64,000 nucleotides of DNA from Noviherbaspirillum malthae (GTDB lineage Bacteria; Pseudomonadota; Gammaproteobacteria; Burkholderiales; Burkholderiaceae_D). The translations under genes and the position numbers were made by a program. Positions 28,436-37,213 of the stretch are shown piece after piece; the first letter of the stretch is position 1, and the number at the start of each line of letters is the position of its first letter. Under the pieces are notes generated by a model, which worked only from the letters and a program-made list of their open reading frames with translations, had not been told where the DNA came from and did not search any database. The stretch is from positions 1-64,000 of the forward strand of contig NZ_JACYXF010000011.1 in the NCBI RefSeq assembly GCF_015352985.1. The letters run 5' to 3'.

Positions 28436-29173
28436 TTACAGCGTCATGCCGCCACAGACTTCAATGACCGCGCCGTTGATATAGCTCGCCTCGTCGGATG
28501 CGAGAAAAGCGAAGGTATTGGCGATTTCCTCGGGCTTGCCGAGCCTACCGAGCGGCACGCGCTCCTCGAGCGAACGGATCACCTTCTCAGGCATCGACTT
28601 GAGAATGCTGGTTTCGATGAAGCCGGGGCAGACCGCATTGACGCGGATGTTGTGCTTGCCGAGTTCGCGCGCCCAGGTCTTGGCCATGCCGATCACGCCG
28701 AACTTGCTGGCCGCATAGTTGGTCTGGCCGAAATTGCCGTAGATGCCAACGATGGAAGAGGCATTGAGCACCACGCCGCCCTTGCGCTCGATCATCGCGT
28801 CGATGACGGCCTTGGTGCAGTTATAGGTACCCTTGAGATTGACGTCGATGACCCGGTCGAACTGGTCATCGGTCATCCGCTTCAGCTGGGCGTCGGCCAC
28901 GATGCCGGCATTGTTGACCAGCACATCGATCTGTCCGTAAGTGGAAAGCGCGCCGACGACCATGGCCTCGATGCTTTCCGGCTTGGTGACGTCGACGGTA
29001 TAGCCGATCGCGCTGCCTCCCTGCAGGCGGATCTGGGCGACTGTTTCGGCGACGCCGTCATCGAGGTCGCAGACCACCAGCCTTGCGCCCTCCCTGGCGA
29101 ATTTGAGGGCTGTGGCCTTGCCGATCCCTCGGCCGGCTCCGGTAATCAGAGCCACTTTGTTTGCAAGCCGCAC
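28436..29173 (-). CDS. FabG-like short-chain dehydrogenase/reductase
   Basis: The 245-residue classical SDR has cofactor motif TGAGRGIG (11-18), NNAG (87-90), catalytic Ser139/Ser140, Tyr153 and Lys157 (YAASK), and PGF after the active site. Asp36 in the CDLDD stretch suggests NAD(H) preference over NADP(H). It starts at GTG with GGAGACAAA ahead. It is annotated by family as 3-oxoacyl-ACP reductase, but its site between a PHB-oligomer hydrolase and a sigma-54 activator points to a 3-hydroxyacyl or acetoacetyl substrate. A sigma-54 promoter (29248-29263) is placed to drive it, with a 5' untranslated region of about 65 nt. Confidence 0.9.
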   Translation of the reverse strand: MRLANKVALITGAGRGIGKATALKFAREGARLVVCDLDDGVAETVAQIRLQGGSAIGYTVDVTKPESIEAMVVGALSTYGQIDVLVNNAGIVADAQLKRMTDDQFDRVIDVNLKGTYNCTKAVIDAMIERKGGVVLNASSIVGIYGNFGQTNYAASKFGVIGMAKTWARELGKHNIRVNAVCPGFIETSILKSMPEKVIRSLEERVPLGRLGKPEEIANTFAFLASDEASYINGAVIEVCGGMTL

Positions 29174-29247
29174 TTTGTCTCCTTGTTTGCTTCAACACTG
29201 CAACGCACTTATAGTTGGTTTGCGTTTTGTCGTCTTGGAGCATGTAT

Positions 29248-29263
29248 TGCAAGGGTTGTGCCA
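29248..29263 (-). promoter_or_regulatory. Sigma-54 (-24/-12) promoter for the SDR gene
   Basis: Read on the minus strand the sequence is TGGCACAACCCTTGCA. It has TGGCAC, five bases and TTGCA, with GG and GC exactly ten bases apart, the canonical spacing for RpoN. Transcription would start near 29237, about 65 nt before the SDR start codon. An RpoN-dependent activator gene lies directly upstream on the same strand. Confidence 0.85.
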
Positions 29264-29416
29264 GCAACATTAAGTCTTTGATTATATTGATTTTTTCTCT
29301 AATACAAGGCCCAAAGACAGCTGTTTCTCATATTTCCGTTAAGCATTTGTGTTCAGCCGCTGTACACTTCAAATTTATATCTCGATATGTCATTGATAAA
29401 TAACATAATTTTTGAA

Positions 29417-29435
29417 GTGTCTGATTTTCAGACAC
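29417..29435. promoter_or_regulatory. Upstream activator palindrome 1 (candidate enhancer site)
   Basis: GTGTCTGATTTTCAGACAC is a perfect palindrome with 8-bp arms and a 3-bp centre, about 190 bp upstream of the predicted sigma-54 start site, the usual distance for enhancer-binding proteins. Confidence 0.75.
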
Positions 29436-29436
29436 C

Positions 29437-29453
29437 TGTCTATTAATCAGACA
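29437..29453. promoter_or_regulatory. Upstream activator palindrome 2
   Basis: TGTCTATTAATCAGACA repeats the TGTCT/AGACA ends of palindrome 1 with the same 17-bp length, centred 19 bp away, and overlaps the last codons of the activator gene. Two sites about two helical turns apart suit cooperative binding of activator dimers. Confidence 0.65.
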
Positions 29454-30894
29454 CTATCTTGTAATCGATAATTTTCTGGTAGAGCGTGGCGCGCGAAATC
29501 CCCAGCATGCGCGCGGTCAGCGCCTTGTTGCCGTGTGTCTTTTCAAGCGCAGTCTTGATGGACCTGCGCTCGAGTTCTGCGATGCTTTCGGCCAGCGGAC
29601 GCACGTCTTCCGCCTGCGATGTGCCGTCCTCCGACGGCGCCGGCCCGGCGGGTGCGGGCGACGCTTCGCCGCTGCTCAGGATGCCGGCGAAGTCTTCCGC
29701 CGACAGCGCGAGGCTGTCGGTCAGCATGCCGGCCTGTTCGAGCGCATTGCGCAGTTCGCGCACGTTGCCAGGCCAGCTGTAGGACGCGAGCAGCGCCCGC
29801 GCCGACGGCGTCAGCTCGCGCTGCGGCATGCCTGTGCGGGTGGCGATCTGTTCGAGGAGGTGTTCGCACAAGGCATCGAGGTCCGCGACCCGCTCGCGCA
29901 GCGGCGGCAGCACGATGGGCAGCACATTCAGCCGGTAATACAGATCCGACCGGAACTTGCCTTCGGCGACCAGCTGCTTCAGATCGTGACTGGTCGCCGC
30001 AATGACGCGCACATCGACCTTGGTCACCTTGTTGGAGCCGAGCGGCTCGATTTCCTGCTCCTGCAGCACGCGCAGCAGCTTGGCCTGCACTTGCAGCGGC
30101 ATGTCCCCCACTTCATCCAGGAACAGCGTGCCGCCGTCGGCGATCTTGAACTTGCCTTCCCTGCCCTTGCGGTCCGCGCCCGTGTAGGCGCCCGGCGACA
30201 CGCCGAAGAACTCGGATTCCAGCAGCGTATCGGGTACGGCGGCGATATTGATGCCGACGAAAGGCCGTCCCGCCCGGCCGGACGCGGCATGAATGCCGTG
30301 CGCGAGCAATTCCTTGCCGGTGCCGGTTTCGCCGAGCAGCAGGACGGTGGTATCGAGCTGCGCCGCCCGCCGCGCGCGATGCTTGAGTTCCAGCGACACC
30401 GGGCTGACGCCGACAAAGCTCGATATCGAATATTTCGTGTGCCGCAGCTGGGCAAGCTCCTTTTGGGTATTGGCCAGTGCCCACTGGAGTTCGGAGAATT
30501 TCGACACCAGCGGCTTGAGCCGCTGCAGCCGGTCGTAGAGTGCAAAGCCGAGGGCGCCGATGACCTTGCCGGAATCGTCCTTGAGCGGTATGCGCATCAC
30601 GACCAGGGGCTGGTCGTGGATCATCATGATATCGAGCAGGATGGGCTTGCCGGTTTGCACCACTTCGCGCATCCGGCTGTTGGGCAGAATTTCTTCGACG
30701 GGTTTGCCCAGCGCTTCCTCCGGCCCTTTCAGGCCTAGGAAGGATGCATACTTCTCGTTCATCCATGCGATGCGGCCCTGGTCATCGACTGCCATCGTGC
30801 CTTCGCAGGATTCATCCAGCAGGTCGAGCAGGGATTCCATCCCGAGCCGTTGAATGCCGTCGACATCCCAGGAAGCAGCAATAGACGTCTTCAT
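29443..30894 (-). CDS. Sigma-54-dependent transcriptional activator (PAS-AAA+-Fis)
   Basis: The 483-residue protein has an N-terminal PAS sensor (about 22-125), a coiled linker, the AAA+ domain (about 158-385) with Walker A GETGTGKE (188-195) and Walker [12 protein letters not shown], and a C-terminal Fis-type helix-turn-helix (about 440-483; [20 protein letters not shown]). The sigma-54 contact loop is GAYTGA at 235-240, a Phe-to-Tyr variant of GAFTGA seen in natural activators. PAS may sense a small acid or CoA-linked ligand. GGAGGAGAA precedes the ATG. It lies upstream of the SDR gene, with enhancer palindromes and a sigma-54 promoter between. Control of the SDR and perhaps the 3HB-oligomer hydrolase is a firm inference from layout. 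Confidence 0.94.
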   Translation of the reverse strand: MKTSIAASWDVDGIQRLGMESLLDLLDESCEGTMAVDDQGRIAWMNEKYASFLGLKGPEEALGKPVEEILPNSRMREVVQTGKPILLDIMMIHDQPLVVMRIPLKDDSGKVIGALGFALYDRLQRLKPLVSKFSELQWALANTQKELAQLRHTKYSISSFVGVSPVSLELKHRARRAAQLDTTVLLLGETGTGKELLAHGIHAASGRAGRPFVGINIAAVPDTLLESEFFGVSPGAYTGADRKGREGKFKIADGGTLFLDEVGDMPLQVQAKLLRVLQEQEIEPLGSNKVTKVDVRVIAATSHDLKQLVAEGKFRSDLYYRLNVLPIVLPPLRERVADLDALCEHLLEQIATRTGMPQRELTPSARALLASYSWPGNVRELRNALEQAGMLTDSLALSAEDFAGILSSGEASPAPAGPAPSEDGTSQAEDVRPLAESIAELERRSIKTALEKTHGNKALTARMLGISRATLYQKIIDYKIVSD

Positions 30895-30935
30895 TTCTCC
30901 TCCTGGATTCCCGATTGGATTTCACGGTCCAAGCC

Positions 30936-30956
30936 GGCATGCATGACATGCATGCC
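30936..30956. promoter_or_regulatory. 21-bp perfect palindrome upstream of the sigma-54 activator
   Basis: The arms GGCATGCATG and CATGCATGCC flank a single A. It lies 42-62 bp ahead of the activator start codon, where a repressor or autoregulator would act. No known regulator can be named from the sequence. Confidence 0.55.
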
Positions 30957-30961
30957 CCCTG

Positions 30962-30975
30962 TGTACCATGGTACA
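30962..30975. promoter_or_regulatory. 14-bp perfect palindrome TGTACCATGGTACA
   Basis: It lies six bases beyond the 21-bp palindrome and 68 bp from the activator start. It is unrelated in sequence to the TGTCT/AGACA sites, so it may be bound by another protein. Confidence 0.5.
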
Positions 30976-31103
30976 AAAACGTAGCTGATTATAGAGGCGA
31001 CCGGAGAAGTTTTGACTACGCAGTTCTACTAGGTGACAGGTGAACAAGGACAGTCTTTTGACATTTGGTCGAAGCGCTTGACCTCCCCTCTGCCTCAGGC
31101 GAG

Positions 31104-31482
31104 GCGAAGGCAGGGTTTCGCAAACCAGCGGTTTGCGCTGCTGAAGCCGATTTGGCTTGCAAACCACATCGTGGGGCGCGGAGCAAGGGACAGGGGTAAG
31201 GGGTGGATATGCAAGTCCTCCTGCGGTCTTGGCAATTCCCCTCACCCCGGCCCCTCTCCCGCCTGCGGGAGAGGGGTTTCATTCTCCGTACTTTCCACCA
31301 GCGCCGTCCGCCTCCCTTCTCCCGCAAGCGGGAGAAGGGTTGGGGATGAGGGGAATAGCGAGACCTCCTGCGTTGTTGCAGTCCTCCTCACTTCCGCCCC
31401 CGCTTCGCTTGCCACGGTTCGGCTTCCAAGCCGAACCGGCTATGGCAGCGCAAACGGATGTTTTGCGAAACACAGCCTTCGC
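31104..31482. repeat. Composite inverted repeat of about 380 bp
   Basis: The two halves are imperfect reverse complements (about 70-75% by eye in the outer 60 bp). The outer arms start GCGAAGGC...TTTCGCAAA...GTTTGCGCTGC and return as GCAGCGCAAAC...TTTGCGAAA...GCCTTCGC. The inner parts carry matching TCCCCTCA blocks and type B hairpins at 31251-31276 (CCCCTCTCCCGC/GCGGGAGAGGGG) and 31314-31339 (CCCTTCTCCCGC/GCGGGAGAAGGG). It looks like two copies of one 150-190 bp element in head-to-head orientation. No transposase is present. Confidence 0.75.
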
Positions 31483-31651
31483 GTCGTTTAAGGAGAGAAG
31501 ATGAATTGTCGGTATCGAAGAACCTTTCGCTTGCTGCTGGAGTCCCGTTGTCTATTCAATTGCCTGCAAATGAATAGATCGCACTGCAGCAAATGGTCTG
31601 TTGGTTTGGCTAAAGCCAAGGGCATGAGGCGAATGCTGCAGCGCAAAGAAA

Positions 31652-31673
31652 AAGAGCCGCAACAGCGGCTCTT
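31652..31673 (-). terminator. Bidirectional terminator after merR
   Basis: AAGAGCCGC and GCGGCTCTT pair around a 4-nt loop. On the minus strand TTTTCTTT follows, and on the plus strand GCTTTTT. It closes the minus-strand translation/ihfA/merR operon 58 bp after the merR stop. Confidence 0.85.
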
Positions 31674-31731
31674 GCTTTTTCCTGACTTGCGAAAGAGTGA
31701 ACGGCCATCAACGCCAGCCCTTCTGCGATTC

Positions 31732-32154
31732 CTAACGCTTCAAGAGGTTAAGAATCGCGTACAGCTCATTCCTGATCGCGACCACGCTCATTCCCACCGC
31801 CGGTCCGTCCATTGCGGGTGCAATGTCTTCCGCCGGACTTGCTGCATGCACGGTGACCGCCGCACTTGCACCGCTCATGCGGGTGTCGAGCTTGTTGCGC
31901 GCACCGCTGATGGTGAATCCCTGCTCGTACAGCAGTTCGCGGATACGGCGGATCAGCAGAACCTCGTGATGCTGGTAATAGCGCCGGTTCCCTCGGCGTT
32001 TCACCGGTTTGAGCTGGGTGAACTCCTGCTCCCAATAACGCAATACATGCGGCTTCACGCCGCACAGATCGCTGACTTCGCCGATGGTGAAGTAGCGCTT
32101 CGCCGGAATCGGCGGCAACACCACGGCTTCGGACTTATTGGCGCGCTCGTTCAT
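31732..32154 (-). CDS. MerR-family transcriptional regulator
   Basis: The 140-residue protein has a MerR winged helix at 20-90 (KRYFTIGEVSDLCGVKPHVLRYWEQEF...RRYYQHHEVLLIRRI) and a short Ala-rich C-terminal part without metal-binding Cys. This short MerR-like gene follows ihfA in many beta- and gammaproteobacteria; its target is not established. It begins 10 bp after the ihfA stop, so it is cotranscribed with pheST-ihfA. Confidence 0.92.
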   Translation of the reverse strand: MNERANKSEAVVLPPIPAKRYFTIGEVSDLCGVKPHVLRYWEQEFTQLKPVKRRGNRRYYQHHEVLLIRRIRELLYEQGFTISGARNKLDTRMSGASAAVTVHAASPAEDIAPAMDGPAVGMSVVAIRNELYAILNLLKR

Positions 32155-32164
32155 GGATCAGGAA

Positions 32165-32578
32165 TCAGGCGACGCGGGCAAGCGGCTTGTGGCTCGCGAC
32201 TTCCACCATGCCCTTGAGCTTCTGGCTGGCATGGAAGGTCACAACCCGGCGCGCGGTGATGGGAATCTCTTCGCCGGTTTTCGGGTTGCGGCCAGGCCGC
32301 TGCGGCTTGTCGCGCAACTGGAAATTGCCGAAACCCGACAGCTTCACCGACTCGCCACGCTCAAGCGCATTGCGGATTTCGTCGAAAAAGGTTTCGACCA
32401 TGTCCTTTGCTTCGCGCTTGTTGAGGCCGACCTGCTCGAACAGGAGTTCTGCAAGTTCGGCCTTGGTCAGCGTGGGTAATTCCTTTTCAGCCTGAGTACG
32501 GGCTTTCGCCTCCTGCATAGCGCGATTGAGGTCGGCGGCCAAGACGGATTGAAATTCGGCTGAGTTCACGTCATTCAT
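32165..32578 (-). CDS. ihfA: Integration host factor subunit alpha, N-terminally extended
   Basis: The IHF alpha chain is a DNA-bending protein of the HU family, with [87 protein letters not shown]. The Arg-Pro-Gly-Arg-Asn-Pro loop that inserts Pro into the minor groove is intact. From the ATG at 32578 the protein has 137 residues, about 35 more at the N-terminus than E. coli IhfA; the next Met is at 32518 (117 residues). Neither start has a clear Shine-Dalgarno. The extension is helical and charged. IHF typically assists sigma-54 promoters, relevant to the site at 29.25 kb. It lies in the pheS-pheT-ihfA-merR order. Confidence 0.93.
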   Translation of the reverse strand: MNDVNSAEFQSVLAADLNRAMQEAKARTQAEKELPTLTKAELAELLFEQVGLNKREAKDMVETFFDEIRNALERGESVKLSGFGNFQLRDKPQRPGRNPKTGEEIPITARRVVTFHASQKLKGMVEVASHKPLARVA

Positions 32579-32618
32579 AGTGGTTATGTCGTCCCTGCCC
32601 TGCTGAGTTGACTACCAT

Positions 32619-35045
32619 TCATGCTCGCAATTTTGCGCCATGATGCTTCTCGGCCGACGCAATGAAAGCGGCCATTGCAGCCTCGACTTTTTCGTCTTGC
32701 AGGGTAGTTTGAGTATCTTGCAAGGTGAATCGGAAAGCAAGACTTTTTTCGTCATTCGCCAAGCCTTTGCCACGATATTCATCAAATAAAACAATGGCTT
32801 GCATGATAGCACAGGCAGGGTTGGATTGACGCTCGGCAATAAAGGAATCGATCAGCGCCTGCGCCGGCACCGATTGCTTGACGACGACGGCGATGTCGCG
32901 CGTGACCGCAGGGAACTTGGAAATTTCCTGGTAGGCCGGCAGGCTGCGCGTCTGCAGCGCAGCGGCATCCACCTCGAATACCACCGGCGCCAGCGGCAGA
33001 TCGTATTTCTGCTGCCAGCGTGGATGCAATTCGCCGATGAAGCCGACCACACGGTCGCCGAGCAGTACGTTGGCGGAACGGCCGGGATGAAGCGCGGGAT
33101 GCTCTGCCTTGACGAAGCGCAGCTCCGCAGGTGCGAACAGTGTTTCCAGATCGGCCTTCACGTCGAAATAATCGACATTGCGCGCCGGCAGACCCCACTG
33201 CTCTTCCGCCACCTGGCCATAGGCGATCGCGGCGACCCGCTTGGGCTGTTCGTAGCCGGCCACCGACAAGGCGCCGTCCTGGGTGGTATCGGCGCGCAGG
33301 TAGACGGCGCCGATCTCGAAGGCGCGAACGCGGTTGAGCTTGCGGTTGAGGTTGTAGCGCACATTCGCGACCAGGCTCGCGACCAGCGTGGAACGCATGA
33401 CGCTCATCTGGCTCGCGATGGGATTGAGCAGGCGGATCGGATTGGTGTTTCCGGCGAAATCGGCTTCCCAGCTTTCCTCGACAAAGCTGAAGTTCACGAC
33501 TTCCTGATAATCGGCGTCCGCCAGCTGGCGGCGGATGGCGAACAGCGAGCGCGTGTTTTCAGGCGCGATGCGCATGGTGTTGGCCGCGACCGGCGCCAGG
33601 GCCGGAATGTTCTCGAAGCCATAGACGCGCGCGATTTCCTCGATCAGGTCTTCTTCGATTTCGATGTCGAAGCGATACGAAGGCGGGGTGACAGTGAATG
33701 CGCCCTGCTCCTGTGTGAATGGCAGGCCGAGACGCGTGAAGATGTCTGCGATCTGCTCGTCGCCGACCGGCACGCCGATCACCTTGGCCGCGCGCGCGGT
33801 GCGCACGGTGACAGGCTTGCGCTGCGGCAGATTGACCACATGGTCGTCGACCGGACCGACCTTCGTGTCCTTGTTGCCGCAGATTTCCACGAGGAGCGCG
33901 GTAATGCGCTCGATATGCTCCACGGTCGTCGCATAGTCGACGCCGCGCTCGAAGCGATGCGCCGCATCGGTCGAGAAGTTGTAGCGGCGCGCACGGCCCT
34001 GGATGGCATTGGGCCACCAGAAAGCGGCTTCAAGATAGATGTCCGTGGTATCGAGCGTCACGGCCGTCGAGTCGCCGCCCATGATGCCGGCGAGCGATTC
34101 GATTTCCTTGTCGTCGGCAATGACGCCGACCCAGTCATCGACTTCGACCGTATTGCCGTTCAGGAGCTTGAGCGTTTCGCCCGCCTTGCCCCAGCGCACA
34201 TCGAGGCCGCCGTGGATCTTTTGCAGGTCGAATACGTGGCTCGGACGTCCAAGTTCGAGCATCACATAGTTGGAGATATCGACCAGCGCCGAGATCGGAC
34301 GCTGGCCGCTGCGCTCGAGCCGGCGCTTCATCCAGTCGGGCGTCTGCGCACGCGCATTGAGACCCCGGATGATGCGGCCGGAGAAGCGTCCGCACAGGTC
34401 AGGTGCAGACACCTTGACCGGCAGCTTTTCGTCGGTGTTGACGGCAACCGCCTTGTACGTCGGTACTCTGAGCGGCGTGCCTGTCAGTGCGGCGACTTCG
34501 CGTGCGACGCCAAGCACGGACAAGCAATCCGCCTTGTTGGGCGTGAGCTTGATCGTGAACTTCAGGTCGTTCAGCTGGTAGTAGTCGCGGAAGTTCTGAC
34601 CGACCGGTGCATCGTCGGGCAGCTCGAGCAGGCCGGAGTTTTCCTCGGACAGCTTGAGTTCGCGCGCCGAGCAGAGCATGCCCTGCGATTCCACGCCGCG
34701 CAGCTGGCCGACCTTGATTTCGAACGGTTTGCCGTCGTCGCCGGGCGGCAGCTTGGCGCCGGCCATCGCGCAGGCGACCTTCAGGCCCGCGCGCACGTTC
34801 GGCGCGCCGCAGACGATATTGAGCAGGGTGCCGGTGCCGGCATCGACCTGGCACACATTCAGGCGGTCGGCATTGGGATGCTTGGCCACCTCGACCACCC
34901 TGGCGACGACGACATTGGAAAACGGCGGCGCAACGGGATCGACGTCTTCCACTTCAAGTCCCGACATGGTCAGGAGGTGGGACAACTCGTCCGACGTCAT
35001 CTTCGGATCAACCAGGGTACGGAGCCAGCTCTCGGAAAATTGCAT
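32619..35045 (-). CDS. pheT: Phenylalanyl-tRNA synthetase beta subunit
   Basis: The 808-residue beta chain of the (alpha-beta)2 enzyme that charges tRNA-Phe in the cytoplasm. Domains in order are an OB-fold tRNA-binding EMAP-like domain (about 40-150), B3/B4 editing region (about 210-390), B5 (about 405-475), the catalytic-like core (480-690) and the C-terminal ferredoxin-fold anticodon-binding domain (about 710-808). The length is usual. GAAGG precedes the ATG. It follows pheS with a 170-bp gap, longer than usual, in which I see no gene. Confidence 0.96.
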   Translation of the reverse strand: MQFSESWLRTLVDPKMTSDELSHLLTMSGLEVEDVDPVAPPFSNVVVARVVEVAKHPNADRLNVCQVDAGTGTLLNIVCGAPNVRAGLKVACAMAGAKLPPGDDGKPFEIKVGQLRGVESQGMLCSARELKLSEENSGLLELPDDAPVGQNFRDYYQLNDLKFTIKLTPNKADCLSVLGVAREVAALTGTPLRVPTYKAVAVNTDEKLPVKVSAPDLCGRFSGRIIRGLNARAQTPDWMKRRLERSGQRPISALVDISNYVMLELGRPSHVFDLQKIHGGLDVRWGKAGETLKLLNGNTVEVDDWVGVIADDKEIESLAGIMGGDSTAVTLDTTDIYLEAAFWWPNAIQGRARRYNFSTDAAHRFERGVDYATTVEHIERITALLVEICGNKDTKVGPVDDHVVNLPQRKPVTVRTARAAKVIGVPVGDEQIADIFTRLGLPFTQEQGAFTVTPPSYRFDIEIEEDLIEEIARVYGFENIPALAPVAANTMRIAPENTRSLFAIRRQLADADYQEVVNFSFVEESWEADFAGNTNPIRLLNPIASQMSVMRSTLVASLVANVRYNLNRKLNRVRAFEIGAVYLRADTTQDGALSVAGYEQPKRVAAIAYGQVAEEQWGLPARNVDYFDVKADLETLFAPAELRFVKAEHPALHPGRSANVLLGDRVVGFIGELHPRWQQKYDLPLAPVVFEVDAAALQTRSLPAYQEISKFPAVTRDIAVVVKQSVPAQALIDSFIAERQSNPACAIMQAIVLFDEYRGKGLANDEKSLAFRFTLQDTQTTLQDEKVEAAMAAFIASAEKHHGAKLRA

Positions 35046-35215
35046 GGTAAGCCTTCAGATATTCTGAATTACGGTACACATCACTTCCGCGCTTCCCTTT
35101 CCTTGCTTGCCGGACCGCCGGCCGATGCCGCGGCATCGATCATCTTCACGGCGTTCATGCGGGCCCGCAGGGTCCGGGGCAATGAAAATATTCTGGAAGC
35201 GCTTCTGTATTCTTT

Positions 35216-36232
35216 TTAGTTGAACTGCTTCAGGAATCGCAGATCGCCTTCATAAAACAGGCGCAGATCATTGATGCCGTAACGCAGCATGGTCAGGCGC
35301 TCAATGCCCGAGCCGAATGCAAATCCAATGTACTGGGCTGGATCGAGGCCCATGTTGCGCACCACGGTCGGATGCACCTGCCCCGCGCCGGACACTTCCA
35401 GCCAGCGGCCCTTGAGCGGACCGCTGCCGAAGGCGATATCGATCTCGGCCGAGGGTTCGGTGAACGGGAAATAGGACGGACGGAAACGCACCTGCAGGTC
35501 GTCGGTTTCGAAGAATGCCTTGACGAAGTTGAGGTACACGCCCTTGAGGTCGGCGAAGCTGATGTTTTCATCGATCCAGAGACCCTCGACCTGGTGGAAC
35601 ATCGGAGAATGCGTCGCATCGCTGTCGACACGATAGGTGCGTCCCGGCGCAATGACCTTGATTGGCGGCTTGTTCATGCGCGCATAGCGTACCTGCATCG
35701 GGCTGGTATGCGTGCGCAGCAGCAGCGGCTTGCCTTGGGTATCCTTGCCGTCAATGTAAAAGGTGTCCTGCATGGAACGGGCCGGATGGTTTTCCGGGCT
35801 GTTCAATGCGGTGAAGTTGGTCCAGTCGTTCTCGATTTCCGGGCCGTCCGCGACGTCGAAACCGATGGAGCCGAAAATCTGTTCGATACGTTCCCAGGTC
35901 CGCATGACCGGATGAATGCCGCCCTTGCCGCGCCCGCGGCCGGGCAGCGTGACGTCGATGGCTTCGGCATTGAGGCGCGCCTCCATCTGGGCGTTGGCGA
36001 GAGCGTCGCGGCGCGCGTTCAGTGCTGCCTCGATCTGCTCCTTGGCTGCGTTGATGACGGCGCCCTGGGCCTTGCGCTCTTCCGGCGCCAGCTTGCCGAG
36101 GCCCTTCATGTGTTCAGTGATTTGTCCCGTCTTACCGAGGTATTTTGCTTTTGCGTTCTCAAGCGCGGCAGCGTCATCGGCTGCTGCAAAATCGGTTTGC
36201 GCCTGGGCGACGATTTGTTCTAGGGAAGTCAT
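35216..36232 (-). CDS. pheS: Phenylalanyl-tRNA synthetase alpha subunit
   Basis: The 338-residue catalytic class II chain has an N-terminal coiled coil (1-85) for tRNA contact and motif 2 [29 protein letters not shown]. Next comes the [11 protein letters not shown] loop and motif 3 [22 protein letters not shown]. Phe-binding [12 protein letters not shown] is present. It forms the active site with PheT. An attenuator-like terminator (36375-36410) lies about 140 bp upstream. Confidence 0.96.
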   Translation of the reverse strand: MTSLEQIVAQAQTDFAAADDAAALENAKAKYLGKTGQITEHMKGLGKLAPEERKAQGAVINAAKEQIEAALNARRDALANAQMEARLNAEAIDVTLPGRGRGKGGIHPVMRTWERIEQIFGSIGFDVADGPEIENDWTNFTALNSPENHPARSMQDTFYIDGKDTQGKPLLLRTHTSPMQVRYARMNKPPIKVIAPGRTYRVDSDATHSPMFHQVEGLWIDENISFADLKGVYLNFVKAFFETDDLQVRFRPSYFPFTEPSAEIDIAFGSGPLKGRWLEVSGAGQVHPTVVRNMGLDPAQYIGFAFGSGIERLTMLRYGINDLRLFYEGDLRFLKQFN

Positions 36233-36374
36233 GCGGCTGTTTGCCCGTGAAAATGTATCGGTATCGATGTCTGCGCCGGATAAGTCGGGGACGCAATGTG
36301 AAGCAATGTGCGGAGCAGCGTTACGCGCTTTGCGACATCAGTAAAACATCAGAAAAACATCAAAGCGAAAGCTC

Positions 36375-36410
36375 AAAAAAAAACGGAGCACAGGTGTCGA
36401 CCTTTGCCCC
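36375..36410 (-). terminator. Terminator/attenuator between rplT and pheS
   Basis: On the minus strand GGGGCAAAGGT, loop CGAC, ACCTGTGCTCC form an 11-position stem with one mismatch and one G-U pair, followed by C, then a run of nine T (36375-36383). It lies 50 bp after rplT, where E. coli carries the pheST attenuator, but no Phe-rich leader peptide is visible, so partial read-through is the simpler reading. Confidence 0.8.
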
Positions 36411-36459
36411 GCTTTTCAGTGCAGCGCCGCCGGCGAGGCGACGCACGCGATCACAACGT

Positions 36460-36819
36460 TCAAGCAGCGATGTTGGCCTTCACCTGTTTGACAATCGCGG
36501 CAAACGCCGGCTTGTCCATCACAGCCATATCGGCCAGAACCTTGCGGTCGAGTTCGATGTTGGCTTTCTTGAGACCGTTCATGAATACGCTGTAGGTAAC
36601 GCCGTGCTCACGCGATGCCGCGTTGATACGGGTGATCCACAGTGCGCGGAATACGCGCTTCTTGTTGCGGCGATCGCGGTAGGCATACTGGCCTGCGCGC
36701 ATGACCGCCTGCTTGGCGATACGGAAAACGGTACTGCGACGACCACGGTAGCCTTTGGCTTGGTCGAGGACTTTCTTGTGACGGGCCCGTGCGGTAACCC
36801 CACGTTTTACTCGAGGCAT
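36460..36819 (-). CDS. rplT: Ribosomal protein bL20
   Basis: The 119-residue bL20 starts [29 protein letters not shown] and ends in the family's KQVKANIAA tail. It is an early assembly protein of the 50S subunit, with a long basic N-terminal helix binding 23S rRNA. In E. coli L20 represses rpmI-rplT translation; whether this applies here cannot be judged. It is 22 bp after rpmI. Confidence 0.98.
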   Translation of the reverse strand: MPRVKRGVTARARHKKVLDQAKGYRGRRSTVFRIAKQAVMRAGQYAYRDRRNKKRVFRALWITRINAASREHGVTYSVFMNGLKKANIELDRKVLADMAVMDKPAFAAIVKQVKANIAA

Positions 36820-36841
36820 GGTAGCTCCTTCTTATGTAGGG

Positions 36842-37039
36842 TTAGGCGAAAGGCATCATCGCACGGATGGAGTTCATGTTTGTCTCATGAACGTCCACTG
36901 CACCGCGCAGCTGGCGCTTGTTCTTGGTGGTTTTCTTGGTCAGGATGTGACGCTTGAAGGCTTGACCGCGCTTGACAGTACCGCCCGGACGTACGCGGAA
37001 GCGCTTTTTTGCGCTGCTCTTCGTCTTCATTTTAGGCAT
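36842..37039 (-). CDS. rpmI: Ribosomal protein bL35
   Basis: The 65-residue bL35 starts [36 protein letters not shown], a highly basic 50S protein. The open frame runs 18 codons further upstream, but the family start is at 37039. It follows infC by about 174 bp, a gap that may hold the rpmI-rplT regulatory leader; I cannot define its fold. Confidence 0.98.
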   Translation of the reverse strand: MPKMKTKSSAKKRFRVRPGGTVKRGQAFKRHILTKKTTKNKRQLRGAVDVHETNMNSIRAMMPFA

Positions 37040-37213
37040 AGCAATATCTGTCCTCTCGGACAGCTCCGTTTTTAGCATGATTGCAGGTGGCAATACTTCA
37101 TTGCACTTGGATGCCTGCTTTCACTTGTTTTGCAGTGAGGCTTCCCTCCTGCGATCGGCATCGGACGGCTCGCCTCCATCATGGACGGCTGGCGACCGAT
37201 GCGAATTCTTTGT

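Larger units (their letters stand above)
30895..31731. other. 837-bp intergenic region: operators, composite repeat, terminator
   Basis: The gap holds two palindromes near the activator start (30936-30956 and 30962-30975), the large composite inverted repeat 31104-31482, and the merR-side terminator 31652-31673. An open frame beginning at 31501 with a good Shine-Dalgarno runs antisense through merR and is judged spurious. Confidence 0.6.

Noticed and set aside
31501-32217. Open frame with a good AAGGAGAG Shine-Dalgarno reading into merR
   Set aside because: It runs through a terminator and antisense to merR, and its translation looks random. The Shine-Dalgarno-like purine run is probably chance.
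32799-35219. 806-codon open frame antisense to pheT
   Set aside because: Same artefact; pheT is fully supported on the other strand.
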